The notes under the pieces are model-generated. The model was given only the letters and a program-made list of their open reading frames with translations. It did no database searches and was not told the origin of the DNA. A stretch of DNA of 64,000 nt from contig NZ_CP135971.1 in the NCBI RefSeq assembly GCF_032463525.1, positions 4,340,001-4,404,000 of the forward strand, written 5' to 3'. Every line of letters begins with the position of its first letter. The stretch's first letter is position 1. The DNA is from Pseudomonas sp. DTU_2021_1001937_2_SI_NGA_ILE_001 (GTDB lineage Bacteria > Pseudomonadota > Gammaproteobacteria > Pseudomonadales > Pseudomonadaceae). The translations under genes and the position numbers were made by a program. Of this stretch, positions 50,721 to 60,250 are shown one piece after another.

Positions 50721-51002
50721 ATGAACAGGCTGCATGTTCCGTTGGTACTCCTTGGCTGCCTGGTGTCTGCCCCGACACCGGCGGCCAATCCTCAGCAGGA
50801 GAAAATGGCCAGTTGTAACAGTCAGGCCAGTACCCGTGCCTTGCAGGGCGACCAGCGCAAGGCCTTCATGAGTGCCTGCCTCAAGGCCTCACCCGCCACC
50901 CCACAGGAACGGATGACCCTGTGCAATGCCAGCGCCAGTGCCCAGGCACTCAAGGGCGAACCCCGGCAACGCTTCATGAGCGATTGCCTCAGGAAGAAGT
51001 GA
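50721..51002 (+). CDS. psiF: PsiF repeat protein
   Basis: A 93-aa secreted protein with a signal peptide of about 22 residues and two tandem PsiF repeats (QEKMASCNSQASTRALQGDQRKAFMSACL and QERMTLCNASASAQALKGEPRQRFMSDCL), each with two conserved Cys. The E. coli homologue is induced by phosphate starvation; no biochemical role is known. It follows the lipase gene by 77 nt and may have its own stationary-phase-type promoter. Confidence 0.93.
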   Translation: MNRLHVPLVLLGCLVSAPTPAANPQQEKMASCNSQASTRALQGDQRKAFMSACLKASPATPQERMTLCNASASAQALKGEPRQRFMSDCLRKK

Positions 51003-51135
51003 GCCCCTGCCGCTGACCGGCCCGGCGCGCTGTGCATGACGGGCGCGCCAGGGCCCTGGCATGCGGCAGTGGCTGGCTCTCGCTGGCGAAGGCTGGCAGA
51101 CTGCCCTCCTGTCCGTGTTGTCGATAAGAGGCGCC

Positions 51136-52146
51136 ATGCCAACGTTTTCGTCGCGTCAGGTGTTCTTGGCCAGCTGGGTCATCATGTTCGGTGGCTTGTT
51201 GCTGGTTCTGCCCTTCAGGTTGCTGCCCAGTCTTTTATGCGGGTTGTTGGTGTTCGAGCTGGTGAACATGCTCACCCCCAGGCTGCAAGGACTGATTTCC
51301 GGCGAGCGCGCGCGCTGGCTGGCGGTGGCGTTGCTCGGCACTCTGGTAGTGAGTCTGTTGGCGCTGCTGTTCGCCGGTGGCTTCAGCTTCATCCTGCACG
51401 AGGCGGAGAATCCTGGCGCATCACTGGGCAAGTTCATGACCCTGGTAGACCGGGCCCGCGGGCAACTGCCGCCGTTCATCGAATCCTACCTGCCGGCCAG
51501 TGCCAGCGAGTTCCGGGCCTCACTGGTGGTGTGGCTGCAAAAGCACATCGAAGAGCTGCAGCTGATCGGCAAGGGCGCCGCGCACATGTTCGTGACCATG
51601 CTGATCGGCATGGTGCTGGGCGCAATCATCGCCCTGCAGCGCATCAGCGACGTCAGCAGCCGCAAACCGCTGGCCGCTGCGCTGTTCGATCGTCTCTACC
51701 TGCTCAGCCAGGCGTTTCGCAACATCGTCTTCGCGCAGATCAAGATCTCGCTGCTCAACACCGCCTTGACCTCGATCTTCCTGGCCGTGGTGCTGCCGCT
51801 GGCCGGCATTCACCTGCCACTGACCAAGACGCTGATCTTCATGACCTTCGTGCTGGGGCTGTTGCCGGTGGTCGGCAACCTGATGTCCAACACCCTGATC
51901 TTCATCGTCGGCCTGTCGGTGTCGCTGTGGGTGGCGGTGGCGGCGCTCGGCTACCTGATCGTCATCCACAAGGTCGAGTATTTCCTCAACGCGCGCATCG
52001 TCGGTGGGCAGATCAGTGCCAAGTCCTGGGAGCTGCTGCTGGCCATGCTGCTGTTCGAAGCGGCCTTCGGCCTGCCCGGCGTGGTGGCCGGGCCGGTGTA
52101 TTACGCCTACCTCAAGAGCGAGCTGCGCCAGGCTGGGCTGGTCTGA
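51136..52146 (+). CDS. AI-2E / PerM family transporter
   Basis: A 336-aa inner membrane protein of the AI-2E transporter family (UPF0118, PerM-like) with about eight membrane helices. A soluble, charged segment lies between helices 3 and 4, and the C-terminal LVGNLMSNTLIF / VHKVEYFLNARIVGGQI segment is typical. The start at 51136 gives MPTFSSRQVFLASWVIM; the open extension to 51061 is not family-like. Substrate unknown; the AI-2 name does not prove autoinducer export. Confidence 0.88.
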   Translation: MPTFSSRQVFLASWVIMFGGLLLVLPFRLLPSLLCGLLVFELVNMLTPRLQGLISGERARWLAVALLGTLVVSLLALLFAGGFSFILHEAENPGASLGKFMTLVDRARGQLPPFIESYLPASASEFRASLVVWLQKHIEELQLIGKGAAHMFVTMLIGMVLGAIIALQRISDVSSRKPLAAALFDRLYLLSQAFRNIVFAQIKISLLNTALTSIFLAVVLPLAGIHLPLTKTLIFMTFVLGLLPVVGNLMSNTLIFIVGLSVSLWVAVAALGYLIVIHKVEYFLNARIVGGQISAKSWELLLAMLLFEAAFGLPGVVAGPVYYAYLKSELRQAGLV

Positions 52147-52176
52147 GCGCACACCGGCCTGCTGCGGCTGACAACG

Positions 52177-52235
52177 TGTAGGACCGGCTTCAGACGGGAA
52201 GCTCTTCGCGCCTGAAGCCGTTCTTGCAGCCTACC
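52177..52235. repeat. Degenerate inverted REP pair
   Basis: GTAGGACCGGCTTCAG and CTGAAGCCGTTCTTGC, in inverted orientation, between convergent PerM-like and YegD-like genes. It is more diverged from the AGCGGCTTTAGCCGC consensus than the others and may serve as a 3' hairpin for both transcripts. Confidence 0.6.
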
Positions 52236-52239
52236 ACCT

Positions 52240-53505
52240 TCAGCCGTAGCGCTTGCGCGCTTCGATGGCCAGGCCACTGCCGATGCCGCCGAAGATGTCG
52301 CCTTCTACATGTCGGGCGTTGGGCAGCATCTGCGACACGCTATGGCGCAGCGCCGGGATGCCGCTGGAACCGCCGGTGAAGAACACCGTGCTGACCTGCT
52401 CGACGCCCACCCCGGCCTTTTCAAGCAAGGCGCTGACGCTGCCACGCACCTGTTCCAGTTGCGCTTCGATGGCCGCCTCGAACAGTGCGCGGGTCAGGTC
52501 CACGCCCAGGCCCGGCTCGATGCGCTGCATCGCCACATGACGGCTGTCGGCATGGCTCAGTTCGATCTTGCTGGCTTCCACTTCCATGGCCAGCCAGTGC
52601 CCGGCGCGCTGCTCGATGAGCTTGAACAGCCGGTCGATGCCCTGGGTGTCCTCGATGTCGTAGCGCATGCTGCCCAAGGCCAGCTTGGATTTCTGCGAAT
52701 ACACCGAGTTGATGGTGTGCCAGGTGGCCAGGTTGATGTGGTGGCTGGTAGGCATGAAGGCGCCGCTCTTCATCCGGCTGCCATGGCCGAACAGCGGCAT
52801 CACGCCCTGCAGGCTCAGTTGCTTGTCGAAGTCGGTACCGCCGATGTGCACGCCGCCGGTGGCGAGGATGTCATCCTGGCGCTCGTCACGGGTGCGGCGC
52901 TCCGGCGACAGGCGCACCAGCGAGAAGTCCGAGGTACCGCCGCCAATGTCGACGATCAGCACCAGCTCTTCCTGGGTGATGCCCGACTCGTAGTCGAAGG
53001 CCGCGGCGATGGGCTCGAACTGGAACGACACGTCCTTGAAGCCGATCTTGCGCGCGACCTCGGCCAGGGTGTCTTCGGCCTCCTGGTCGGCGGCTGCGTC
53101 GTCGTCGACGAAGTGCACCGGGCGGCCCAGCACCACCTGTTCGAATTCACGACCGGCAGTGCGCTCGGCGCGTTTCTTCAGTTCGCCGATGAACAGCCCC
53201 AGCAGGTCGGTGAACGGCATGGCCGTACCCAGCACGCTGGTGTCGTGCTTGATCAGCTTGGAGCCCAGCAGGCTCTTGAGCGAGCGCATCAGCCGCCCTT
53301 CGTAGCCTTCGAGGTATTCGTGCAGCGCCAGGCGGCCGAACACCGGGCGGCGTTCTTCGATGTTGAAGAACACCACCGAGGGCAGGGTGATCTTGTCGTC
53401 TTCCAGTGCGATCAGGGTTTCCATGCCCGGGCGCAACCAGCCCACGGTGGAGTTGGAGGTGCCGAAGTCGATGCCGCAGGCACGGGCCGGTGATTGATCA
53501 GTCAT
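52240..53505 (-). CDS. yegD: YegD-like Hsp70-family chaperone
   Basis: A 421-aa actin/Hsp70-fold ATPase with the phosphate-1 motif GIDFGTSNSTVGW, phosphate-2 VLIVDIGGGTSDFSLVRL and adenosine motif VFFTGGSSGIPALR. It has the nucleotide-binding domain only and no substrate-binding domain, as in E. coli YegD. No DnaJ or GrpE gene is adjacent, although a CbpA gene lies 2 kb away. Start MTDQSPARACGIDFG at 53505. Confidence 0.93.
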   Translation of the reverse strand: MTDQSPARACGIDFGTSNSTVGWLRPGMETLIALEDDKITLPSVVFFNIEERRPVFGRLALHEYLEGYEGRLMRSLKSLLGSKLIKHDTSVLGTAMPFTDLLGLFIGELKKRAERTAGREFEQVVLGRPVHFVDDDAAADQEAEDTLAEVARKIGFKDVSFQFEPIAAAFDYESGITQEELVLIVDIGGGTSDFSLVRLSPERRTRDERQDDILATGGVHIGGTDFDKQLSLQGVMPLFGHGSRMKSGAFMPTSHHINLATWHTINSVYSQKSKLALGSMRYDIEDTQGIDRLFKLIEQRAGHWLAMEVEASKIELSHADSRHVAMQRIEPGLGVDLTRALFEAAIEAQLEQVRGSVSALLEKAGVGVEQVSTVFFTGGSSGIPALRHSVSQMLPNARHVEGDIFGGIGSGLAIEARKRYG

Positions 53506-53677
53506 GGGCGTGCGCCTCCTGGGAAAAAACGGCCGCGCAGTGTATGTCAGTGTTCCGCGATTGCGTAGGGCTGTTTTGCGATCTTCGACGCGTGGCCGAT
53601 CCAACCGGCGGGGCTGTTGTCCTATGCCGCGCCGACTCTACACTGCGCGGCGCAAACGCTATGGATGAGGAAATGCA

Positions 53678-55348
53678 ATGCCGGTTAGCGAACGAGGGAC
53701 CCTGCCGTTCTATGTGTTGATCGGGCTGCTGCAAGGAGGGCTGATCCTCCTCGCCCTGCTGCTGGACACGCCGGTACCCGCGCTGGTCGGCGCGGCCCTG
53801 GGCGTGAACCTGCAGTTGCTCGGCGGTTGGCCACGCGACCGCGTGCTGTGGCTGGGCATGACCTGGCTGGCCATGGTGCTGGCGGTCATCACCGCCTGGG
53901 TGACGAGCATCGACTCGCCGGGCTGGTCGAGCGATAACTGGGCCGTCAGCATGGTGATACTGGGGTACATCGTCACCGCCTTCATCGTCAGCGGCACCGC
54001 GCGGCAAGGTGGGCGGGTGCCCTACACCGCGCTGTTCCAGCATGGCTGGAACAACGCCTTCATCATCGCCCTGGCCCTGCTGCTGACCCTGCTGTTCTGG
54101 CTGCTGCTGGTGCTGTGCGCCAAGCTGTTCCAGATGCTCGGTATCCGCGCCTTCGACTGGCTGGTCGATAACCGCTACTTCCTGGCATTGAGCCTGCCCG
54201 TGGTGGGCTCCCTGGGCATGCGCATGGGGTGCCAGAACGAGCGTGTCATCGGCCTGCTGCGCGGCATCCTGCTCAGCCTGTGCCGCTTCCTGGCCCCCCT
54301 GGCGGCGCTGATCGTCGTGCTGTTCACTCTGGCCTTGCCGTTCACCGGCCTGGAGCCGGTGTGGAAGACCGGCTACGCCACGCGCATCCTGGTCGGCCTG
54401 GCGGTGGTGATGCTGTACCTGGTCAATGGTGTGTACCAGGACGGCCAGCAGCTGCGGCCCTATAACCGGCCCTTGCTGTGGCTGCTCGACGCCGCGCTGT
54501 GCTGCCTGCCGGTGCTCGCCGCCCTGGCGGCCTGGTCGGTATGGCTGCGCATCGACCAGTACGGCCTGACGCCGGCGCGTTGCACGGGCCTGCTGGCCGC
54601 CCTGGTAATGGCTGTGCACGGCCTGGCCCTGCTCTGCGCCGTGCTGCGTCGTGGCGGGCCATGGCTGGCCAGTCTGCGGGTCAGCAACCCGATCATCGCG
54701 CTGCTGCTGTGCGCGGTGCTGGTGGCCATCAATACCCCCTGGCTGAATTTCGAGCAGCTCAGTGCGCGCAACCAGGTGCAGCGTCTGCTCGACGGGCGCA
54801 CCCCGCCCGAGACCTTCGACGCCTCCGTGCTGTACTGGGACCTGGGCACGCCGGGGCGCCGGGCCCTTGACCAGTTGCTGGAACAGGTCGACAGCCTGGA
54901 GCAGTTCAGCGTCGCCACGCGCCAGGGCCTGAGGGCTCGCCTGCAAGCGACGCGCGACAACGGCAGCTGGGCGCAGCCCGAGCCAGCCGCGCCAGCCAAC
55001 CTGATCTGGCTTACCGGCAAGGCCCGCGACGCCGAGCAGTTCAGCGACCCCGAGCTGCAAGGCACCGACTGCAATCGCCAGGCGTGCTACCTGTGGGCAG
55101 TGGACCTCGACGGTGATGGGCAGGATGAGGTGCTGAGCTTCTCCTCCGGCTGGCCGCAAATACAGCTGTTCCACCACGAGGACGGGCACTGGCGCAAGGT
55201 GGGGTACATGGAGGGCAGTATCGTCCCCGAGAAACTGGCCGAGCAGATCCGCGCCGGCAAGGCCACAATCAGGGCGCCGCGCTGGCGCAGCGTCGAAATC
55301 GACGGGCAGGTGTTCATTCCGGTGGAAATCGACTGGGGTGGAAAATGA
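53678..55348 (+). CDS. DUF4153 membrane protein
   Basis: A 556-aa protein with about ten to eleven membrane helices in its first 365 residues and a soluble C-terminal domain of about 190 residues. The first half carries the DUF4153 pattern (NNAFIIALALLLTLLFWLLLVLCAKLFQMLG, VNGVYQDG). The C-terminal part has an FG-GAP-like DLDGDGQDEVLSFSSGWPQIQLF segment, suggesting a small calcium-binding or beta-propeller-like fragment. Function unknown. cbpA follows on the same strand after 136 nt. Confidence 0.87.
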   Translation: MPVSERGTLPFYVLIGLLQGGLILLALLLDTPVPALVGAALGVNLQLLGGWPRDRVLWLGMTWLAMVLAVITAWVTSIDSPGWSSDNWAVSMVILGYIVTAFIVSGTARQGGRVPYTALFQHGWNNAFIIALALLLTLLFWLLLVLCAKLFQMLGIRAFDWLVDNRYFLALSLPVVGSLGMRMGCQNERVIGLLRGILLSLCRFLAPLAALIVVLFTLALPFTGLEPVWKTGYATRILVGLAVVMLYLVNGVYQDGQQLRPYNRPLLWLLDAALCCLPVLAALAAWSVWLRIDQYGLTPARCTGLLAALVMAVHGLALLCAVLRRGGPWLASLRVSNPIIALLLCAVLVAINTPWLNFEQLSARNQVQRLLDGRTPPETFDASVLYWDLGTPGRRALDQLLEQVDSLEQFSVATRQGLRARLQATRDNGSWAQPEPAAPANLIWLTGKARDAEQFSDPELQGTDCNRQACYLWAVDLDGDGQDEVLSFSSGWPQIQLFHHEDGHWRKVGYMEGSIVPEKLAEQIRAGKATIRAPRWRSVEIDGQVFIPVEIDWGGK

Positions 55349-55484
55349 ATAAAGCACGCCAGCCAAGTGCTCAAGCAGGGCTGTTTGCCGATACACTCTG
55401 CGACTTTGAGCCGTTGCGGATGTCAGTGTCTGACAGGCAGGTTCCTGCGCAGCGGTCGGCTAACCGGTAACGGGTGAGTGTTCG

Positions 55485-56432
55485 ATGGATTTCAAAGACT
55501 ATTACAAGATACTCGGCGTGGCGCCGACGGCGGACGACAAGGCGATCAAGGCCGCGTACCGCAAGCTGGCCCGCAAGTATCATCCCGACGTAAGCAAGGA
55601 AGCCGGGGCTGAAGACAGGTTCAAGGAGGCCAACGAGGCCTACGAAGTGCTGGGCAGTCCTGAAAAGCGTGCCGAATACGACGAGTTGCGCAAGTACGGT
55701 CGCCAGGGTCGCCCGTTCCAGGCCCCGCCCGGCTGGCAAAGCCGCAGTGGCGGCAGCGCGGGTGGTTTCGGCGGCGATACCACCGATTTTTCCGAGTTCT
55801 TCAGCTCTATCTTCGGCAACCGCGGCGGCCAGGGTGGCCGTCCCAGGGCCCAGGGGCGCAAGGGCCAGGACGTCGACATGGAGCTGGCGATCTTCCTTGA
55901 AGAAAGCCTGTCGGGTGAGTCCAAGAAGGTCAGCTACCGGGTGCCGCAGCACAGCGCCAACGGTCAGCGCATGGCCGACATCACCAAGACCCTCAACGTG
56001 AAGATTCCCGCTGGCGTCGCCGACGGCGAGCGCATCCGCCTCAAGGGCCAGGGCGCGCCGGGAGTGGCCGGTGGCGAGAACGGCGACCTCTACCTGACCC
56101 TGCGCCTGGCGCCGCACCCGTTGTTCGAGGTCGAGGGTAACGACCTGGTGATCCAGGTGCCGCTGGCACCCTGGGAGCTGGCGCTGGGGACCAAGGTCGC
56201 GGTGCCGACCCTGACCGGGCGCATCAACCTGACCATCCGCCCGGACAGCCAGAACGGCCAGCGCTTGCGAGTCAAGGGCAACGGCTTGCAGGACAAACAG
56301 GGCCAGCGCGGCGATCTCTATGCCCAATTGAAAGTGGTCATGCCCACCCAGAACGATGAAGCCAGCCGGGCCTTGTGGCAGAAACTGGCCGACAAGGCCG
56401 GCTTCGATCCGCGCAGTGGTTGGGGCCGTTAG
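55485..56432 (+). CDS. cbpA: Curved DNA-binding protein CbpA (DnaJ-like co-chaperone)
   Basis: A 315-aa class II J-protein. The J domain has HPD at residues 33-35, a Gly/Phe-rich linker (~75-110) follows, and two DnaJ C-terminal substrate-binding domains end the protein ([21 protein letters not shown] and the [23 protein letters not shown] repeat). There is no zinc-finger region. CbpA also binds curved DNA and is usually followed by cbpM, its inhibitor; here only REP elements follow, so cbpM is missing or elsewhere. Confidence 0.93.
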   Translation: MDFKDYYKILGVAPTADDKAIKAAYRKLARKYHPDVSKEAGAEDRFKEANEAYEVLGSPEKRAEYDELRKYGRQGRPFQAPPGWQSRSGGSAGGFGGDTTDFSEFFSSIFGNRGGQGGRPRAQGRKGQDVDMELAIFLEESLSGESKKVSYRVPQHSANGQRMADITKTLNVKIPAGVADGERIRLKGQGAPGVAGGENGDLYLTLRLAPHPLFEVEGNDLVIQVPLAPWELALGTKVAVPTLTGRINLTIRPDSQNGQRLRVKGNGLQDKQGQRGDLYAQLKVVMPTQNDEASRALWQKLADKAGFDPRSGWGR

Positions 56433-56756
56433 GCCAGGCGTATTTCAGCCGCAATACTGTTCGCTTAAGCGACATGTGGCCCGGTGGGAGCGGCTTTAGC
56501 CGCGAAAGCACCAGAAAATTCAGCGCATCTGTTGTGAACAGGCGGTCGCTTCGCGGCTGAAGCCGCTCCTACCCGGTCTAACTGACCAGTATTGGCTTTA
56601 GCCGCAATACTGTTCGCTTAAGCGGCATGTGGCCCGGTGGGAGCGGCTTTAGCCGCGAAAGCACCAGAAAATTCAGCGCATCTGTTGTGAACAGGCGGTC
56701 GCTTCGCGGCTGAAGCCGCTACCCGTTCTAATTGACCCGTATTGCGGCCAAGCTCG
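56433..56756. other. Gene-free interval filled by tandem composite REP elements
   Basis: Nearly all of these 324 bases are the two copies described at 56447-56745. No cbpM-like or other gene is present. Confidence 0.8.
56447..56745. repeat. Tandem composite REP elements, copies 2 and 3
   Basis: Two near-identical units, 56447-56599 (153 bp) and 56600 to about 56745, differ at only a few positions, mostly near the right end. Each contains an inverted REP pair (GGAGCGGCTTTAGCCGCGAA / TTCGCGGCTGAAGCCGCT) bracketed by CAATACTGTTCGCTTAAG and CTAACTGACCAGTATTG. A third copy lies at 13943-14096. The near-identity suggests a recent tandem duplication. Confidence 0.85.
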
Positions 56757-57317
<561 letters not shown>

Positions 57318-57857
57318 TCAACGCCGTGGTGCTTGGGAGGCCGGGGCGCTGGCGCCCGGCGTGAGGTCCAGTTGCAGGAAGGTCAGGTCCAGCCAGCGGC
57401 CGAACTTGGTGCCCACTTGCGGCATCTGCCCGGTAATCGCGAAGCCGAGGCGCTGGTGCAGGGCCACGGACGCGGCGTTGCCGCTTTCCACGGCGGCCAC
57501 CATGATGTGTTTGCCACAGGCCCGTGCGCGCTCGATCAGCGCGGTCATCAACTGCGGGCCAAGACCTTTGCCACGCTGGTCGGCACGCACGTAGACCGAA
57601 TGTTCCACGGTATGCCGGAAGCCTTCGAAGGGCCGCCAGTCGCCGAATGACGAATACCCCACCACCTCGCCGAGCGGATCGAGGGCCACTAGGATCGGGT
57701 AGCCCTGGGCCTGGCGGGCATAGAACCAGGCCTGGCGGTTGTCCAGATCAACGGGCTGCTCGTTCCAAATGGCGGTGGTGTTGAGTACCGCGTCGTTGTA
57801 GATGTCGAGGATGCCGGGCAGGTCGGCAGGCAGGGCGTCGCGAATCAGGATGGTCAT
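57318..57857 (-). CDS. Methionine sulfoximine/phosphinothricin-type N-acetyltransferase
   Basis: A 179-aa GNAT protein. IRDALPADLPGILDIYNDAVLNTTAIWNEQPVDL is the N-terminal signature of the Pat/PitA group. The acetyl-CoA loop RADQRGKGLGPQLM and the ASVALHQRLGFAITGQMPQVGTKFGRWLDLTFLQLDL end match P. aeruginosa-type methionine sulfone / sulfoximine acetyltransferase. It detoxifies glutamine synthetase inhibitors of that class. Start 57857 (MTILIRDALP). First gene of a probable two-gene acetyltransferase operon. Confidence 0.88.
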   Translation of the reverse strand: MTILIRDALPADLPGILDIYNDAVLNTTAIWNEQPVDLDNRQAWFYARQAQGYPILVALDPLGEVVGYSSFGDWRPFEGFRHTVEHSVYVRADQRGKGLGPQLMTALIERARACGKHIMVAAVESGNAASVALHQRLGFAITGQMPQVGTKFGRWLDLTFLQLDLTPGASAPASQAPRR

Positions 57858-57934
57858 CAAGAGGCTCCAGTGAGAGCCGCAGTCTGGCGTGGTCGACTGC
57901 CTGCTGGCAAGCGGGCAGTCGTGCCTGGCCAAGG

Positions 57935-58357
57935 TCATAGCGCCTGGCACTGCTCCAGGCCATGGCCGCCGCCGGCCAGGTGAGGGGTGTAGTAGTACTT
58001 GCTCAAGCGGTGCCGCCCATCCTGGTCAGTCTCGACTTCGGCGATGCCGACACCGTGGTCCTGCAGCTTGGGGTCGTCATGGGCGAAGTAAAGCGCCAGG
58101 GCCTTCGGCGCAGAGGCGGCGAAGCCGGTGTAGCGGCTTTGGTCCGCCAGGGTCATGCTGAAGGTATACGCACCATGTGTTCCAGTGCTCTGCGCTGCCT
58201 CCAGCTTGAACTCGATGATCCCCTGGAAGTCGCCCCCGTGGCTATCGTGACCACTGCATTGGTAGCGACCGCTGTAGTCGGGGCCGGTAAAAGGCGGTGG
58301 GCTGGCGGTGGCCTGCAAGGAAAGGAGTACCAGGCCGGTAGCGAGTATTTTGCGCAT
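57935..58357 (-). CDS. Secreted hypothetical protein
   Basis: A 140-aa protein with a clear signal peptide (MRKILATGLVLLSLQATA) and a small beta-rich mature part containing two Cys (YQCSGHDSHGGDF and the final EQCQAL). I recognise no family. The start at 58357 is preferred over an upstream ATG at 58387 because of the signal peptide. It lies 77 bp upstream of the acetyltransferase pair on the same strand. Confidence 0.8.
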   Translation of the reverse strand: MRKILATGLVLLSLQATASPPPFTGPDYSGRYQCSGHDSHGGDFQGIIEFKLEAAQSTGTHGAYTFSMTLADQSRYTGFAASAPKALALYFAHDDPKLQDHGVGIAEVETDQDGRHRLSKYYYTPHLAGGGHGLEQCQAL

Positions 58358-58724
58358 GGTGATCTCTGCCTGTGGGTCAATGGGCATGGAATGGCCGGCA
58401 GCACAGAGCGGCCAACGAGCGCAGGACTATAGAGGCGGTGTGCGAGGCTTCAAGGCATGTAGCGGGGTATTTGGTTGCGGGATTTTTCTATGGGGCGGGG
58501 AATATCGTTGTTGAAACAAGGTGTTATGCAAAGGTGGCGGTTTCTGCATGAAAACAGAGCGGGGTCCGAAGCATGTCGAGTGAGGAATTCATCACAAAAC
58601 CGCTCGCCGTCTTCGGACCCCGCTTCGGCAATTTAAGCTTCTGCGGGGCATTTGGCAAAGCTTGTAGCAACTATTTGCACAAATGGCGGTCGCGCCGGAC
58701 GGCCGGTATTCCGGCGCTTTGCGA
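58358..58724. other. Gene-free interval with a 13-bp inverted repeat
   Basis: No credible gene. The AT-richer middle contains a perfect 13-bp inverted repeat, GCGGGGTCCGAAG (58559-58571) and CTTCGGACCCCGC (58611-58623), around a 39-nt centre. The open plus-strand frames here read through the PepSY gene and are shadows. Confidence 0.7.
58559..58623. repeat. Large hairpin with 13-bp stem and 39-nt loop
   Basis: GCGGGGTCCGAAG / CTTCGGACCCCGC. Inside the loop, CGAG (58577-58580) and CTCG (58602-58605) could form a second short stem. It is about 100 bp beyond the PepSY gene's 3' end and has no T-tract, so it is not an ordinary terminator. It does not match the REP families in the window. Confidence 0.6.
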
Positions 58725-60092
58725 TCAGTTGGCGAGTGCCATCCGGCTGCGCACCACCAGGTTGTCCAGCGCCCAAATCAGCAGCATCGAAATGCCTACC
58801 AGCGGAAACAGCGCACCCAGGACCAGCATCACGGCGATGGCGGTTTTCCAGCGTGGCAGGTCGTGGCGCAGCGGCGGCACGCCCAGGCCACCTTGCGGGC
58901 GGCGCTTCCACCAGATCACCAGGGCGCTGACCGAACCGAGCAGGATCATCAGGCACACCAGCAGCATCAGCAGCTGGTTGAGCCAGCCGAAGAACTTGCC
59001 TTCATGCAGCATCACGCCCAGCTCGGTAGCCCGCGATACCAGGCCGTAATGCTCCCAGCCCACCTGGGCCAGCACCTTGCCGCTGTACTGGTCGATATGC
59101 AGGGTGGCGTCGTTGCGCGGGTCATCGGCGAACACCGACACCGTGTACACGCCCTCGGCGGTCTTCGGCGCGCTGATGCTGTAGCCGGGTTCGATCTGGT
59201 AACGGGTGGCGATATCCACCACATCCTGCAAGCTCACCCGCGGGTCGGCGGGGCCGCTGGAAGCACCGTGGTGCTGCATGTGCTCGGCATGTTCGCCGCC
59301 GGACACCGGCAGCGGGGTGTTCTCCACCGCCCAGGGCACGGTCTGTTGCGTGGCCGTGTTCAGCTCGCCGGCCAGGCGTTTGGACTGCGGCACGTCGGTC
59401 CACATCGCCGCCGGGAAGCTGTTCCAGACCTCGGCATATTGCTTGCCCCAGAAGCCGGTCCAGGTCATGCCGCTGAGCAGCATGAACAACAGCAGCAGCG
59501 AGCCCCAGAAGCCGCTCACCGCATGCAGGTCACGCCATAGCACCCGACCGCGCCGCGACAGCCGGGGCCACAACACCCCGGCCGGGTTGCGCCCGCGCGG
59601 CCACCACAGGTACAGCCCCGATACCACCAGCACCACACCCCAGCCGGCGGCCAGTTCGATGAGCCGGTCGCCGGGCGTACCGATCAGCAGTTCGGCGTGC
59701 AGGCCCCGGGCGATGGCCTGCAGGTTGTTCTTCGCATCCTGCACGCCGAGGATATTGCCCCGGTAGGGATCGATGAACACGTTGAGGTCGCGGCCCTGGT
59801 AATTGAGCACGAACTGCGCGCTGCCTTCGGCGTCCACCGGTGGAAAGTACTTGCTCACTTTCGCACCGGGCCAGCCCATCAGCACCTCATGCTGCTGCAT
59901 GTCGGCGCTGATGCGCTGCGTGCCGGGTTGCACGTGGAGGAAGTCGCGGTACATCAGGTTGTCGAGCTGCGGCTTGAACAGGTAGATGATCCCGGTGAGG
60001 GCCAGCAGGATCATGAACGGCGCGACGAACAGCCCGGCGTAGAAATGCCAGCGCCAGGCCAGGTTGTAGAAAGAGGGCTCAGCTTTTTTCAT
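58725..60092 (-). CDS. PepSY-associated membrane protein
   Basis: A 455-aa inner membrane protein of the PepSY_TM / iron-regulated (PiuB-like) family with four to five membrane helices. The first is WRWHFYAGLFVAPFMILLALTGIIYLF, then GWGVVLVVSGLYLWWPRG, SGFWGSLLLLFMLLSGMTW and two C-terminal helices. A periplasmic PepSY repeat (VSLQDVVDIATRYQIEPGYSISAP) and a His-rich stretch (GGEHAEHMQHHG) are present. Such proteins often act in metal-chelate reduction. Last gene of the copper-type cluster. Start MKKAEPSFYNLAWRWH at 60092. Confidence 0.9.
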   Translation of the reverse strand: MKKAEPSFYNLAWRWHFYAGLFVAPFMILLALTGIIYLFKPQLDNLMYRDFLHVQPGTQRISADMQQHEVLMGWPGAKVSKYFPPVDAEGSAQFVLNYQGRDLNVFIDPYRGNILGVQDAKNNLQAIARGLHAELLIGTPGDRLIELAAGWGVVLVVSGLYLWWPRGRNPAGVLWPRLSRRGRVLWRDLHAVSGFWGSLLLLFMLLSGMTWTGFWGKQYAEVWNSFPAAMWTDVPQSKRLAGELNTATQQTVPWAVENTPLPVSGGEHAEHMQHHGASSGPADPRVSLQDVVDIATRYQIEPGYSISAPKTAEGVYTVSVFADDPRNDATLHIDQYSGKVLAQVGWEHYGLVSRATELGVMLHEGKFFGWLNQLLMLLVCLMILLGSVSALVIWWKRRPQGGLGVPPLRHDLPRWKTAIAVMLVLGALFPLVGISMLLIWALDNLVVRSRMALAN

Positions 60093-60250
60093 GGCTGTGC
60101 ACCTCGGCGGATGAGTGGGAGGCCACCGACAGGCCGGGCACGCGCAGGCGCCTCTTGGCCCAGGCGTGCGCACACGTAGCATTGCAACGGTTCATGGTGC
60201 GTTCCAGAAGACAGTCTCATGGGCGCAGCACTTCAGGCTGCGCGGTCATT

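Noticed and set aside
58559..58623. Integron attC site or insertion sequence end
   Set aside because: No GTTRRRY / RYYYAAC core sites, no integrase or transposase nearby, no target duplication visible.
58573..59049. 158-codon plus-strand frame overlapping the PepSY gene end
   Set aside because: Mostly antisense to the PepSY coding sequence, and its start lies within the inverted repeat.
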